Positions 1 to 9,342 of a stretch of DNA of 64,000 bases are shown here, piece by piece. The stretch is from Acrasis kona. Taxonomy: Eukaryota > Heterolobosea > Eutetramitea > Acrasida > Acrasidae. The stretch spans positions 1 through 64,000 of the forward strand of contig JAOPGA020000576.1 in assembly GCA_026419775.2 (NCBI GenBank), read 5' to 3'. Position 1 is the first letter of the stretch; each line of letters opens with the position of its first letter. The notes under the pieces are model-generated. The model saw only the letters and a list, made by a program, of their open reading frames with translations. It made no database searches and was not told the DNA's origin. The position numbers and the translations under genes are program-made.

Positions 1-28
1 GGAGCGCAGCGCTACATGTCATATTGAG

Positions 29-1890
29 CGCTCATAAAATCTAACGGCACCCAAGTGTGGCAATTATTGGGTGATTTACCGGACGTACATAAGCAAATGG
101 TACTCGATAAAATCAAAAAGCATCCATCCGTAATCGATGATCATGAATTCAAAACGGAAGATTATGGAAGTGATCAAGAGGACGATCTTGCTGCTGCTGC
201 TGCTCCCAGTGCTTCCTCTACCATGTTGAATCATACCATGATGAGAACACTCGATGCACGCGATATCGACCTCACTCAATCCTCTTCTCTAAAGGTACTC
301 ATCAGCGCAGTGAGCGTACAACCAGATCCATCCGTATTAGAAAACTCTGTGTTAGCCCTGCGCAAGATTGCAGACATGATACAAGACGGACGCACCAGCG
401 TAGTGCCTCACCTACAAGAGCTCACTCAATGCCTAGCCACCAACATTCACGTTGCATTCGAAAAGGCCAGCACCGGAATCATATCGGTGCGCATTTGCAA
501 ATACCTACTCAACACCACCATGTTGCTATTCGCAAAGAGAACGTTGGTGGAATTCGTCACCAAGGACAATGTGAAATTAATGGCCGATCAATTACTGCAG
601 CGATTGCTAGATTCTAGTCTGCCCAATTTATCAGAGGGTCAACAACTACTACAAGCGCTCAACACGCTCATGTTAAAATTATTAGAGAATACCAACAGAA
701 CTCATGCCTACACTGCACTGTTGCATTTATTATCGGAGAATCACGAAGATGCATCAAAGATTCGTTACGTGGAATTGGTAGTAAAGTGTTTGTTGAAATT
801 AACAAAGGCATTACACTCCACCATCGATCGATTACAAATCGATATTATATTGGCCGATTTGCACGAATTCTTGACCACGAATCCACCCACTCGATTCAAA
901 GAGAATAACGATTTGCCGTTACGCACCGTAAAGACCATCTTGAATGAATTGGTCAAATCGTTGGGATTATCCATTCGATCCCACATGTCCTTGATTCCTA
1001 CTCATAAAAATCCATTGATTGTTTCTTATATTGAATTAATGTTGACCTCTCAACAATCACAATCGTCATCATCTAGCACATCGTTGGTGAATAAAGCGGC
1101 GGTGCAACAAGAACCAAATGTTGTTTCTAGCGACGTGAATCAAGGGGACGAATTGGAGGTCACTTTGACTCAAATCTTTTCGTTGATTGGAAGCAAGGAT
1201 ACCACTCAAAAGGGTTTGATCAATTTACATAAATTCCGTAAACAATATGGAACGGAGCGCATGCAGGATCATTTATCCAGGTGCAGCGAACCATTCCAAA
1301 AGTATATTTTGAGACAATTGAGTAAATTGGAAGCTCACGAGATGAGCACCACCCCCTCCACCAATACTATTACCACCACCACTACCGGTGCTTCTGTTGC
1401 TGCACCAGTCATTAACACTAGTCAAAGCGTTCAACTGCCAGCACCACGTAGGACGGTGACGCCCACCGATAGAAATGCAACAACCGTTCGCTCTAGCGAC
1501 AGCGTGGCCAGCATCATTAATAGAATCAAGGGAAGCAAGGCAGCACTGTCCGATCCATCCTCATCTGCAATCAACGGCACCACCACCACTTCCACATCCA
1601 CCAACACATCCACCACCACCACCACCACCACTAGCAGCAGCGACATTGAGGCCATTAGGAGAAGAATAAGAGCCAAACAAGAGGGACTAATACCAACGGA
1701 TGCCAATAACCCAACCAACAGCACCGATGTGAGCAGTGGTGCACCTAACATTACTAGTCAAAATGTTGATTTTGGTAATGGTAATTTGAGGGCCAGAATG
1801 ATTGCCACCATATCACGCATCAAGCAACAAGCACCAAATACGACCGCGTCATCAACGCGTGTGGTTGAAAAGGAGAATGTAATAAATTAA
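29..1890 (+). CDS. XMAP215/ch-TOG/Stu2-family microtubule polymerase, C-terminal part
   Basis: The window opens inside this gene. An in-frame TGA at 25-27 followed by AG at 27-28 suggests an intron acceptor, so the visible exon starts near 29 and the TOG-domain part lies upstream. The protein has the short linker (VWQLLGDLP), an acidic Ala-rich stretch, then a conserved helical block ending in DLPLRTVKTILNELVK, which resembles the C-terminal domain of XMAP215/ch-TOG proteins (about residues 90-330). The remainder is Ser/Thr-rich with a Thr run near residue 520 and two basic helical segments. The family adds tubulin at microtubule plus ends and works at centrosomes and spindle poles. The first codon of the uninterrupted stretch often called as a start is GTG at 55, not a real start. 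Stop TAA. The family call is by motif reading only. Confidence 0.72.
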
Positions 1891-1895
1891 AACTT

Positions 1896-2894
1896 TTATA
1901 ATTTTATTCCGCTGTGTAGTGCAACCACTCCAAATGTTAAACTTGTGTATCTCACGTTCTTGAAACCTGCATCTTGTATCATTTGCTTGAATCGCTCTTG
2001 AGGTGGGAACTGTCTTATTGATTCCACCAGGTATTGATACGAATCATGATCGTTGGCGACCACTTGTCCGATTTTTGGTATAATGTTGAACGAGTACCAA
2101 TCGTAGAATTGACGTAATGCGATGGGATACACTTGACTAAACTCTAAACAAAGGAATTGTCCACCGGGCTTTAATACGCGATGGGCTTCTTTGATGGCCT
2201 TGTCAATGTGAGTGACGTTTCTTATTCCGAATGCAATGGTGTACCCATCGATGGACCTGTCTGGTATGGTTTCGCTCAAGTCTTCGGCATTGCCTTCTAG
2301 CCAATCCAACTTGACGCCATGATGCTCCCACTTGTGAAGGTTGAGTTCGATTGATTTTTGTCTGCCAACTTCAAGCATGTTTGCATTAATGTCCGATACA
2401 ATGACCCTGCTCGTCAAACCTGAATTAGGGGCATTTAGGTGCTGCCTTTTCAAGTACTCTGCAATTCTAAATGCCACGTCTCCAGTACCTCCAGCAACAT
2501 CAAGGTATGTGCCACCAATTTGTGGACGGTAGTGGTCGCCAATCATTTGGTCTTTCCATATTCTGTGCATTGTGCCGCTCATAAGGTCGTTCATTAGGTC
2601 GTACTTATCGGCTACATTTCTAAAAACCTCATGCACCATTTTTTGTTTTTCGTGCTCTGGCACAGTTTTATATCCAAAATGAGTTTCACTCTGAGTATTG
2701 TTGCTGTCTTTTGTGTTAGATTCAGTTGTTTGTTGTGTTTGTTGAGAATTGTTAGCATCAGATGTCACATTAGCGAACGATGAGGCACTTGGGTATTTCT
2801 TAAAAACATCTGATGCCTCGCTATGTTGTGAATAGCAAAGTCGTGTGCTTAGTAGTTTGTGAGACCTGAGAAATCTCACTGGGAACCTCAACAT
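1896..2894 (-). CDS. COQ5: 2-methoxy-6-polyprenyl-1,4-benzoquinol methylase, mitochondrial (COQ5/UbiE)
   Basis: Class I SAM-dependent C-methyltransferase of ubiquinone synthesis, 332 aa. The UbiE/COQ5 opening (FGYKTVPEHEKQKMV...VFRNVADKYDLMND), the SAM-binding glycine loop YLDVAGGTGDVAFR, and the late signatures IAFGIRNVTH and RVLKPGGQFLCLEFS are all present. I start at the ATG of MLRFPVRF (2894): the upstream codon at 2921 is TTG, and from 2894 the N-terminus is Arg/Ser-rich without acidic residues, as expected for a mitochondrial presequence. A Gln/Asn/Thr-rich linker follows (about residues 35-75). It lies only 5 nt from the stop of the XMAP215 gene (convergent) and 34 bp from a divergent start codon, so its promoter must be very compact. 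Intronless. Confidence 0.94.
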   Translation of the reverse strand: MLRFPVRFLRSHKLLSTRLCYSQHSEASDVFKKYPSASSFANVTSDANNSQQTQQTTESNTKDSNNTQSETHFGYKTVPEHEKQKMVHEVFRNVADKYDLMNDLMSGTMHRIWKDQMIGDHYRPQIGGTYLDVAGGTGDVAFRIAEYLKRQHLNAPNSGLTSRVIVSDINANMLEVGRQKSIELNLHKWEHHGVKLDWLEGNAEDLSETIPDRSIDGYTIAFGIRNVTHIDKAIKEAHRVLKPGGQFLCLEFSQVYPIALRQFYDWYSFNIIPKIGQVVANDHDSYQYLVESIRQFPPQERFKQMIQDAGFKNVRYTSLTFGVVALHSGIKL

Positions 2895-2928
2895 TATTCT
2901 TCTTTTGTAATTCTTTGTCAACTAAGAG

Positions 2929-3369
2929 ATGAACAGGGCATTCAGNAAAAGCAGTATCTTCGGTCCCTTCACTACAAGCCAATGGATCAACCGTGTCAAG
3001 TGGGGACTCATTATACCCCTTCCCTTCTTATTATACATCCAAAAAAAAAGAGTCGTGGTCGACGCTCAGGTATGTTTCATAAAACTTTCATTCGTTGTTC
3101 TAAATGTTTAGCTACCCCCTCTTCTTGAAAATGATATCCAACCATTTGATCATACAGTTACTCTTGAACAATGGAATGACATCAGGACCGTATTGAACCC
3201 ATACTGGAACAAGACATCACAAAAGACCTTGAATGCTATTCAAAGTAGTGAGGTTGAGTTTTTAAGAAACTTTTCTTGGTCAGCCCAGGTTCACGACGAA
3301 GTTGCTTCAAATGACAAGAACAAAGTATATGTCGCACCTAAACTTTCTCAAATCAAACTCAATCAATAA
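2929..3369 (+). CDS. small unknown protein, one predicted membrane segment
   Basis: Two exons, 2929-3069 and 3112-3369, joined by a 42-nt GT-AG intron (3070-3111); phase is conserved and gives 132 codons. The N-terminus has a basic/aromatic stretch and a hydrophobic segment (VKWGLIIPLPFLLY, about residues 24-37), then a basic cluster and a soluble C-terminal part rich in Asn/Gln/Trp (TLEQWNDIRTVLNPYWN). One base (2946) is ambiguous, so residue 6 is unknown. Size and layout resemble small inner-membrane or mitochondrial accessory proteins, but I recognise no family. It is divergent from COQ5 with 34 bp between start codons and convergent with the next gene. Confidence 0.6.
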
Positions 3370-3447
3370 ACAAAACAATTAGTAGCAATATTTTTAAACA
3401 TTCAATATACTTTCAATTTTTAATAGGATATTATAATACAAACTAAA

Positions 3448-3909
3448 TTATAGGTCCTCTTCGGGATCTTTGGATCGTGAGACATCGTCCATGTCCTGAG
3501 ATCTTGCAGCTTCTCCGGAAAGTACATTTTCGGTTGAATCATTTTTATTCACTTGGTTGTGACTGTGAGGTATCGCAAAATGAACTTCTCGACCCATAAC
3601 GGGCATGTAAGAGTGAGAAAAATCGTAATTCGACGAATTATCATGAAAGATATCGCTGAGGCTCTTTAGTTCGGCGGAGCTCATTGGTTGGTATTCCCAA
3701 AAGTTGTCTTTTGGTTGTACGTTTTTCGCGGCAACATGTTGAGCATGAGCCTCCCTGGCTATGTTAGTTAGGAAGTCCTCTTGAATATGTTCGTCCTTTT
3801 CTGTTAGTCTGTGAGTTATTGTCCCATTTGGCCAGTGTACAAGATAGAATCTCGTGCGTGCTTGACAGTTTCTTAGTAGTTTGTTTGCGATACTCTTTGT
3901 GTTGAACAT
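3448..3909 (-). CDS. unknown protein, possibly mitochondrial
   Basis: Open frame of 153 codons from the ATG at 3909 (MFNTKSIANKLLRN); the frame stays open to 3975 but only from a TTG. The first ~25 residues are Arg/Lys/Asn-rich without acids, compatible with a mitochondrial presequence. The middle has aromatic blocks (RFYLVHWPNGT, NFWEYQPMS) and the C-terminus is acidic (DDVSRSKDPEEDL). No recognised domain. No intron is needed. A long gene-poor stretch follows upstream. Confidence 0.5.
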   Translation of the reverse strand: MFNTKSIANKLLRNCQARTRFYLVHWPNGTITHRLTEKDEHIQEDFLTNIAREAHAQHVAAKNVQPKDNFWEYQPMSSAELKSLSDIFHDNSSNYDFSHSYMPVMGREVHFAIPHSHNQVNKNDSTENVLSGEAARSQDMDDVSRSKDPEEDL

Positions 3910-5007
3910 TCTATGGCTATTGCAAACTGTCAGCTGGCAGGGAAGGTTTGATTTTCGGTTGTTAACGAAATTCAATCAAAAAGTGTTTGTTTTGTAAAGT
4001 CCCTCAAGTTTAATAAACCCCTTGAGTAGGTAATCATGCAGAGGGAATTAAAAGGCAATAGATCATCAAGGTGAAGAGGTACATTCAAACATCTAGATGC
4101 ACTCGATACACTCCACACAGTTTGGACCAGATTTTAAAAACCTTCATATTTCATTGGAATACCATCATAGTTACATGGAATTGTACATGAATTCGTTTTA
4201 AAAAAGTGATACTATTAAGTTTATTTGAAAGACTCATTGAAAGAGTGCAGAGACAGAAAAAGATTTCTTAGCTCACATTACATCTTCCCTAATCGACTTC
4301 GAAGATGTATATGGGTCTGTTAGACACGACAAACTGATTGAAACCATGGCCAAAATGAAGTTATAGTATGGAAATCAAAACACAACGCATTTAGATGTCA
4401 AATGTATTACAGTCCAAAGAACAGGATCACTGGAATTCAAAAAAAAGAGGTCAGAGAGAAGCTTTCAGAATATAACCTGCAAAGAATCCATCCCCACCAA
4501 GGGAAGACTACTCATTAACGTAGATGCTTCGTTCAAGGGGCCAACCAAGAACGCAGGAGCCATCGTAGTAATAAACAAAAGAACAAAGTATTTAGTTTGT
4601 ACAAAATCATTTGCGGTTCCACCATGCGAACTATCAACCTCAGGAAAAGATGCATTGAAAAATAAACATACCAAACTCCGTAAATAAAGATGTGATTCAA
4701 AAACTAGAATGTTTAATTTTTTGTTTTTTGTCAATGGCATAGGAGGTTTGTTATCACTATCATGTCATGGTCCTCCTTTAATTTTCGGTCGGGGCAGTCG
4801 GATAGTCGGAAGTAAATAAATTCCATTGTTATTCTAAGGAGAGGAGGGAGCATTGCTCTTTTGATTCAATTGAACCTGTTTTATTTCTTGTTCTCTTTTC
4901 ATTTGTTTTGGGGATTTTGAAAAATGACTATGTAAGTTGATAGGGGATATAACTGTTATAGATAATTATTAATTTTGGAAAGTCGCATTTCCCAAATAGA
5001 TTGATGA
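3910..5007. other. gene-poor stretch with a retroelement-like relic
   Basis: No intact gene is seen in this 1.1 kb. Apart from the RNase H-like fragment at 4442-4687, frames in every direction are broken by stops within short distances. The bases before 5008 (TATAGATAATTATTAATTTTG near 4960) are AT-rich and probably promoter of the next gene. Confidence 0.5.
4442..4687 (+). pseudogene. RNase H-like (retroelement-type) domain relic
   Basis: A stop-bounded frame of 81 codons contains RLLINVDASFKGPTKNAGAIVV, the pattern of the first two strands of an RNase H fold (catalytic Asp in the V-D-A-S turn, then G-A-x-x-x). It resembles the RVT_3/RNase H domains of non-LTR or plant-type retroelements. 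The expected acidic residue of the next helix is not obvious, there is no ATG, and the sequence runs out at TAA (4685-4687). No reverse transcriptase is recognisable alongside. I read it as a decayed fragment; a chance match remains possible. Confidence 0.35.
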
Positions 5008-5752
5008 ATGCTGGTCAACAACTCTCAACACTTGTTTATGGATTTCGAGTTGCGTGTTGAGACGTTGGATGAACTCTTAAGTGAAGGTCTGGCCAGACTG
5101 CAAAATAATTCGCTCTCGCCAAGCTCACAGGAGCAAAGTCTAGCAGATGCACACATACCATACCCTAATAAATTCGGCAGAGTTGGAAGTTTGTTGCATG
5201 AGTCACAAAATAGACAACGCTCATATTCGTCTCCAGCCTTGCTCTCATCAGAGCCTAATAATGTACCATACCACACAGCAACACTACACCAATTACCCAA
5301 TGCTACATGCACACAACCGACATACAGCTTCCAACAAACGAACCAATTTAACCATGAAGGAGCGTGCAGCTCGCAAATAGAACCTATCACACTCTTCAAA
5401 CACAACACAAGTGCAGCCGCACTGTGAACCTTTTCGAACCCTTCGTTCATCTCCAACAATAACACTCACAAACTGGGAGCAAAAGAGAAATAGTGCACCA
5501 GATGGCATCATGCTGCCACCTTCGCCCTCGAAAATCAAAAAGAAGAGGAAGTTCACCTTCAATCCCCCGATAGACGAACAACGAAGACACAGCATAAGCT
5601 ACACACCTTTAGATAAATACACAAGCAAAATCCTAAACAAACAAAATGGTGTACGTTTTGAGAATAACGAATATTCTCTGTTCAGTGCAGGAGTGCACGA
5701 ATCTCAGAACAAGAAGCCGAAGAACAAATTCACAATGATTGAATTTCAGTAA
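5008..5752 (+). CDS. unknown low-complexity protein; reading frame changes near 5380-5427
   Basis: Frame 1 is open from ATG 5008 (second ATG at 5038, MDFELRVETLDELLSEGL) to a TGA at 5425-5427; frame 2 is open from 5381 to TAA at 5750-5752. The second part (KIKKKRKFTFNPP, KKPKNKFTMIEFQ) looks genuinely coding. The two would join with an intron of 3n+1 nt or with a one-base slip. One legal GT-AG choice is 5263-5416 (154 nt), far longer than its neighbours' introns. So this is either an unresolved intron, a sequence error or a broken gene. Content: an acidic-hydrophobic helix at the start, Ser/Pro/Gln-rich middle, basic C-terminus. No family recognised. Confidence 0.45.
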
Positions 5753-5763
5753 AATATCAGCAA

Positions 5764-6757
5764 TTATTCCTTCTTTAATGGTTCCGTTAAGTTTAACAAT
5801 AAAGAATCAGAGTTCAAATAAACCTTGTTTCCTGATTTTGCCACCACTTCGGAAATCTCCTTCGAGGCTTCGATTCTTCTCAATTCGAGGAAACCGCTCT
5901 TGCCTTTGAGCGCATCTCCCAACATTCTAACGGCTGCTGCCTCTCCCTCTGCTCTCAAAACGGCGCTCTTCTTGTCTTGGAAGGCTCTGTCGACCAAGAA
6001 CTTGGCACGCTCTGCTTCTTGTGCGGCCACTTGTTTGCTCTCGACGGCTTGTGAATATTCAGCTCCGAATACCAAGTTGATCTATCATTGATGGTGAAAT
6101 CATGTAATCATCATGCGTGTGACTTACGACGGCGACGTTCTCGATTATGATTCCGAATTGCTTTCCGCGAGTGGTCAATCTTTCTGCGATGGTCTCGCTG
6201 ACCTCGGTACGCTTTGTTGACATTAGCTCTGCGGCGGTGTATTGGGCGACGACGCTTTTTAGCACTTCGTTAGCGATGGAAGGCAAAACCTTCTCGGCGT
6301 AATCTAGACCCAATCGACGGTACATGGTTGGTAGATCCCTTTCGTCCGGTTTGTGTAGGATGCGAACGTTCACATTCACGGTTTGTAGATCGCGGCTACC
6401 GGTTGGTGTTGTGATGGTTGTTGGTCTTGTTTTAATGTCATAAATGATGGGCCTTTCGATCAAGGGAATTAGAACGTGGACTCCTTCTTCGTAGTATCTG
6501 TCTCCTACTCCAGTGAATCTATTGAATTTGATGGCGCGCTCTCCTCCCTGTACTACACGGTTAATGTGTTATTGTCGGTATTTAAACCTACCATGATAAA
6601 TGCTTTGGGTTAATGCATATGCACCGAGTCCTAAGGCGATCGCAACACCAACTGGAGCTCTATATTTAAAATTATTGCCACCAGATCCACCACCGCTATT
6701 CTTGTTTATAGATTTTAGTATTAAATCGAATTGCTCTTTGATCTTCTGTTGGTTCAT
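5764..6757 (-). CDS. PHB2: prohibitin-2 (mitochondrial inner-membrane scaffold)
   Basis: Three exons (6757-6592, 6552-6128, 6081-5764) with 39- and 46-nt introns give 302 aa, the usual length. A short N-terminus precedes one membrane segment (VGVAIALGLGAYALT, about residues 36-50), then the SPFH/band-7 domain (YYEEGVHVLIPLIERPIIYDI; RRLGLDYAEKVLPSIANEVLKSVVAQY) and the C-terminal coiled coil (AVESKQVAAQEAERAKFLV). The order matches PHB2 rather than PHB1 because of the extended N-terminus and the GLDYAEKVLPSI block. Prohibitins form rings with PHB1 in the inner mitochondrial membrane and act in respiratory complex stability, protease control and mitophagy. No defect is seen. Confidence 0.94.
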
Positions 6758-7203
6758 TGGGATCCGTGCTTTTGTCTTTGGTGTGAATTTGAAGGAAGAT
6801 AGCTAGTCAACTGGAACTTTTACTCTATAATTCCATTATGCATTTACATTGAGAATATTACATTGTCAGTATAATACTATTAATGATTATTTACACAGCG
6901 TACAAGCATGTCGGAAACAAGGAAGAAGAATTATTTGATAAATCCCATAAATTCTTACAAAGTTTGATGTTCGTCACAAATACCGTTGTTGACAATCCGT
7001 CGGAAAAGTTTATGATGATCACAAAGGCTTAATCTTTACTGAATCGCACAAGCATAGCGGTAAGTATGTCGACAACCTATTGTTCTGATACAACGTACTT
7101 TTAGCATTACTGCCCCCAATGTCTTCACATTTTATAAGCAGCCATCATCACTTATTAGAGTCAATCAATTTTGTTAAATTAACATTTATTATTTACATTA
7201 GTG
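6758..7203. other. intergenic; possible degenerate exon
   Basis: No confident gene. On the + strand an open stretch after ...ACAG (6897) to a TAA near 7030 would encode about 44 residues, and a perfect splice pair lies downstream (GTAAGT near 7059 to TTTAG near 7106). No ATG-led model joins them in frame. It may be a remnant or a small gene I could not solve. Confidence 0.25.
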
Positions 7204-7992
7204 TCAGTTTATACAAATTTGTGATACATTATCTTGAGTTTGAGTATAGTTAGTATTACAAGTATTATACAATTCAAAAGAGTGGTATAAATCTTTTTTT
7301 AAGCCGCTACATACTTTATACCTTCGCGTTAGTTCCTCAACAAAATTTTGATGCTTGATGCCAGGTTGGCGTGATGCTTTAAAAGCATTTACCGCCTCCT
7401 CGATACGCATTTGACTCGACTCCACTAAATAGCTGCAAACAACAAAACCTGTTCTGTTGAATCCATAGGAGCAGTGAACACCTATATAGTGGTTTGGGTT
7501 GCTGCGCCTGAAACGTTTCACTTCGTTAGAAAATCTTTCGATGGTTTCTGCTTCGGGATATTCTTTACTAATGCACCTTATGTGTATATGCTGTAAAGGC
7601 ATTTTCGGACATTTGCAACCAGCTTTGCCGCAATCTTTTCTGTGCTTTAAAGGGTCCATCGGAACTTCTAAATCGTCGACGTTGTATATTCTTTCGTGGT
7701 TAGTCAGGTCAATAATGCAACCGACTACCCTTCCACTAACCAATATTATAATAAAAGTTATCGAGTATACTTACGCGTCTTCTTGGTCTTGTATAAAGCT
7801 ACTAATAGTAAAGGGGTGCCATGTGGGGTTAATGTATTTTTGGTCTATAGGCGTTTTATGCGGTATCAAAAAGGAAGATCCTAACGGGCTTCCATAGCAT
7901 TGGAGCTCTGACCACTTGCATATTTTGCTCAATACTGAACATACGCGGGAAGCCTCTTGTTCTGTGCTTTCGAGTTCGACGTTTGTTTTCAT
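7204..7992 (-). CDS. mRNA-capping RNA 5'-triphosphatase (cysteine-phosphatase type), stand-alone
   Basis: Two exons (7992-7775 and 7735-7204, 39-nt intron) encode 249 aa. The signature loop is HCSYGFNRTG (catalytic Cys about residue 161), as in the N-terminal domain of metazoan/plant capping enzymes; the preceding block (C-x-PLG...PHKTPID, CIIDLTNHERIY) and the following RQPGIK...EELTRRY also match. The enzyme removes the gamma phosphate from nascent pre-mRNA so that guanylyltransferase can add GMP. In animals and plants it is fused to the guanylyltransferase; here the protein ends after ~35 residues of unrelated tail, so the partner must be separate. DUSP11/PIR1 is an alternative stand-alone relative, but the loop reads closer to capping enzyme. 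Confidence 0.85.
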
Positions 7993-8686
7993 TTTTTTTA
8001 ATCAAAATCGTTTGGGTAAAGTATAAAAAAAGAACTCCGGGTTTCAAGATGATTTAGGCAACCCAATATGTACAATTTAAAATATACACTTCTAAGGTTA
8101 CCGTTAGGTATTACTACACAGCGAGAGGTAACTTTTATGATGAGATGAGTATCAAAATAAAATACACCTGTCATTGCTCTGACTTATACATTAGAAGTCC
8201 GAAAACATAACATACATATGCCGAAGCACGACGGGATATATTTTAAAGAACCGGATGTAGATAGTGACTAAACAATGCTGTGGAATTAAGAAGGTTAAAA
8301 TAATAATCATACTCACTTCGTAAATAAGATTGATGGATAACAGAATGATTTCATTTATTTTTATTTGAACGTATATCAACCCGCTTAATCGCGGCGGTTC
8401 ATAATAAACATCCGTTTCTTCGAGAGGTTAATAGTTATCAAAAGAAGTAAATTCAGGTTCACCACGATTTGTATTAAGTGTTATAACATCCTTCCCTAGC
8501 ATTGGTTCTCAGTCTCCATTTTTAAAATGTATTCAGACGTGTAATAGTTGGAGGACATAAGTTGTACTGCACCATATTTAACTACATCACTCTTTACAAT
8601 AAAACAGTTTCTATTTCGGTTAGCGGTTGATCTCATCACAATAAATAGCTTCAAATAACTCTCAAACAAAATCACAAAAAGTGAAA
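7993..8686. other. intergenic, nothing recognised
   Basis: About 700 nt without a supportable coding frame on either strand. It is divergent between the triphosphatase and the PPPDE gene, so both promoters lie here. The A-rich run before 8687 is the likely 5' leader of the downstream gene. Confidence 0.5.
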
Positions 8687-9325
8687 ATGCCAAGAGTATT
8701 CCTTAACGTCTATGATATTACCGGCGACCAAAATGATTTCAAAATATTTGGACTTGGTCTCTACCATACTGGTGTTGAGGTAGACGGCATGGAATTTACG
8801 TTTGGCGAGTCAGGTATTACACAACACGACCCAAGAAAAGTTAACGGAGGTGTGTTTAAGGAGGCAATCGACCTAGGGGAAAGCAAACTAACCAAGGATC
8901 AGGTTTTATACTTGTCAAAAGAACTTGGCAAGGAGGGCTATGAAGGAAAAGACTACAACGTCACAAAGAAGAACTGCAACCACTTTACAAAGGAGCTGTG
9001 CAATCTCATATTCAAGAAGGATGACGTCCCCATACCAAAATACATTAACAGAATGGCTTGGTGGGGCCAAAAACTTCCATTCCTTATATCACCAGTGCAA
9101 TCACCCACCACACCTCAATCACCACTGGTCCAACAAACAACATCTCCAGGTTCAATGAGGTTCAATTCCTTCTCAGGAGGAGGAAGAAGCTTAAACGGAC
9201 AGAAATCAAGCAGCTTTAAAGATCTATTCAACAGAACAAACTCTCCAAAAACATCTTCAACAAATTCACCAACGGCAGATAGAGAGCAAATACTTAGAGC
9301 CACACAAGCACGCTTTGCACAATAA
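8687..9325 (+). CDS. PPPDE (DeSI-type) thiol peptidase, putative deSUMOylase/deubiquitinase
   Basis: Intronless, 212 aa from ATG 8687 (the in-frame codon at 8681 is GTG). Residues 1-130 form a PPPDE domain: VFLNVYDIT at the start, GLYHTGVEVDGMEFTFG with the catalytic His, and KKNCNHFTKELC with the catalytic Cys, in the circularly permuted papain order of the family. The C-terminal ~80 residues are a Ser/Pro/Gln linker with a basic tail and no fold. DESI proteins cleave SUMO or ubiquitin from substrates. Which modifier is used here cannot be told from sequence. Confidence 0.85.
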   Translation: MPRVFLNVYDITGDQNDFKIFGLGLYHTGVEVDGMEFTFGESGITQHDPRKVNGGVFKEAIDLGESKLTKDQVLYLSKELGKEGYEGKDYNVTKKNCNHFTKELCNLIFKKDDVPIPKYINRMAWWGQKLPFLISPVQSPTTPQSPLVQQTTSPGSMRFNSFSGGGRSLNGQKSSSFKDLFNRTNSPKTSSTNSPTADREQILRATQARFAQ

Positions 9326-9342
9326 TGTAAAAATAAATTTAT

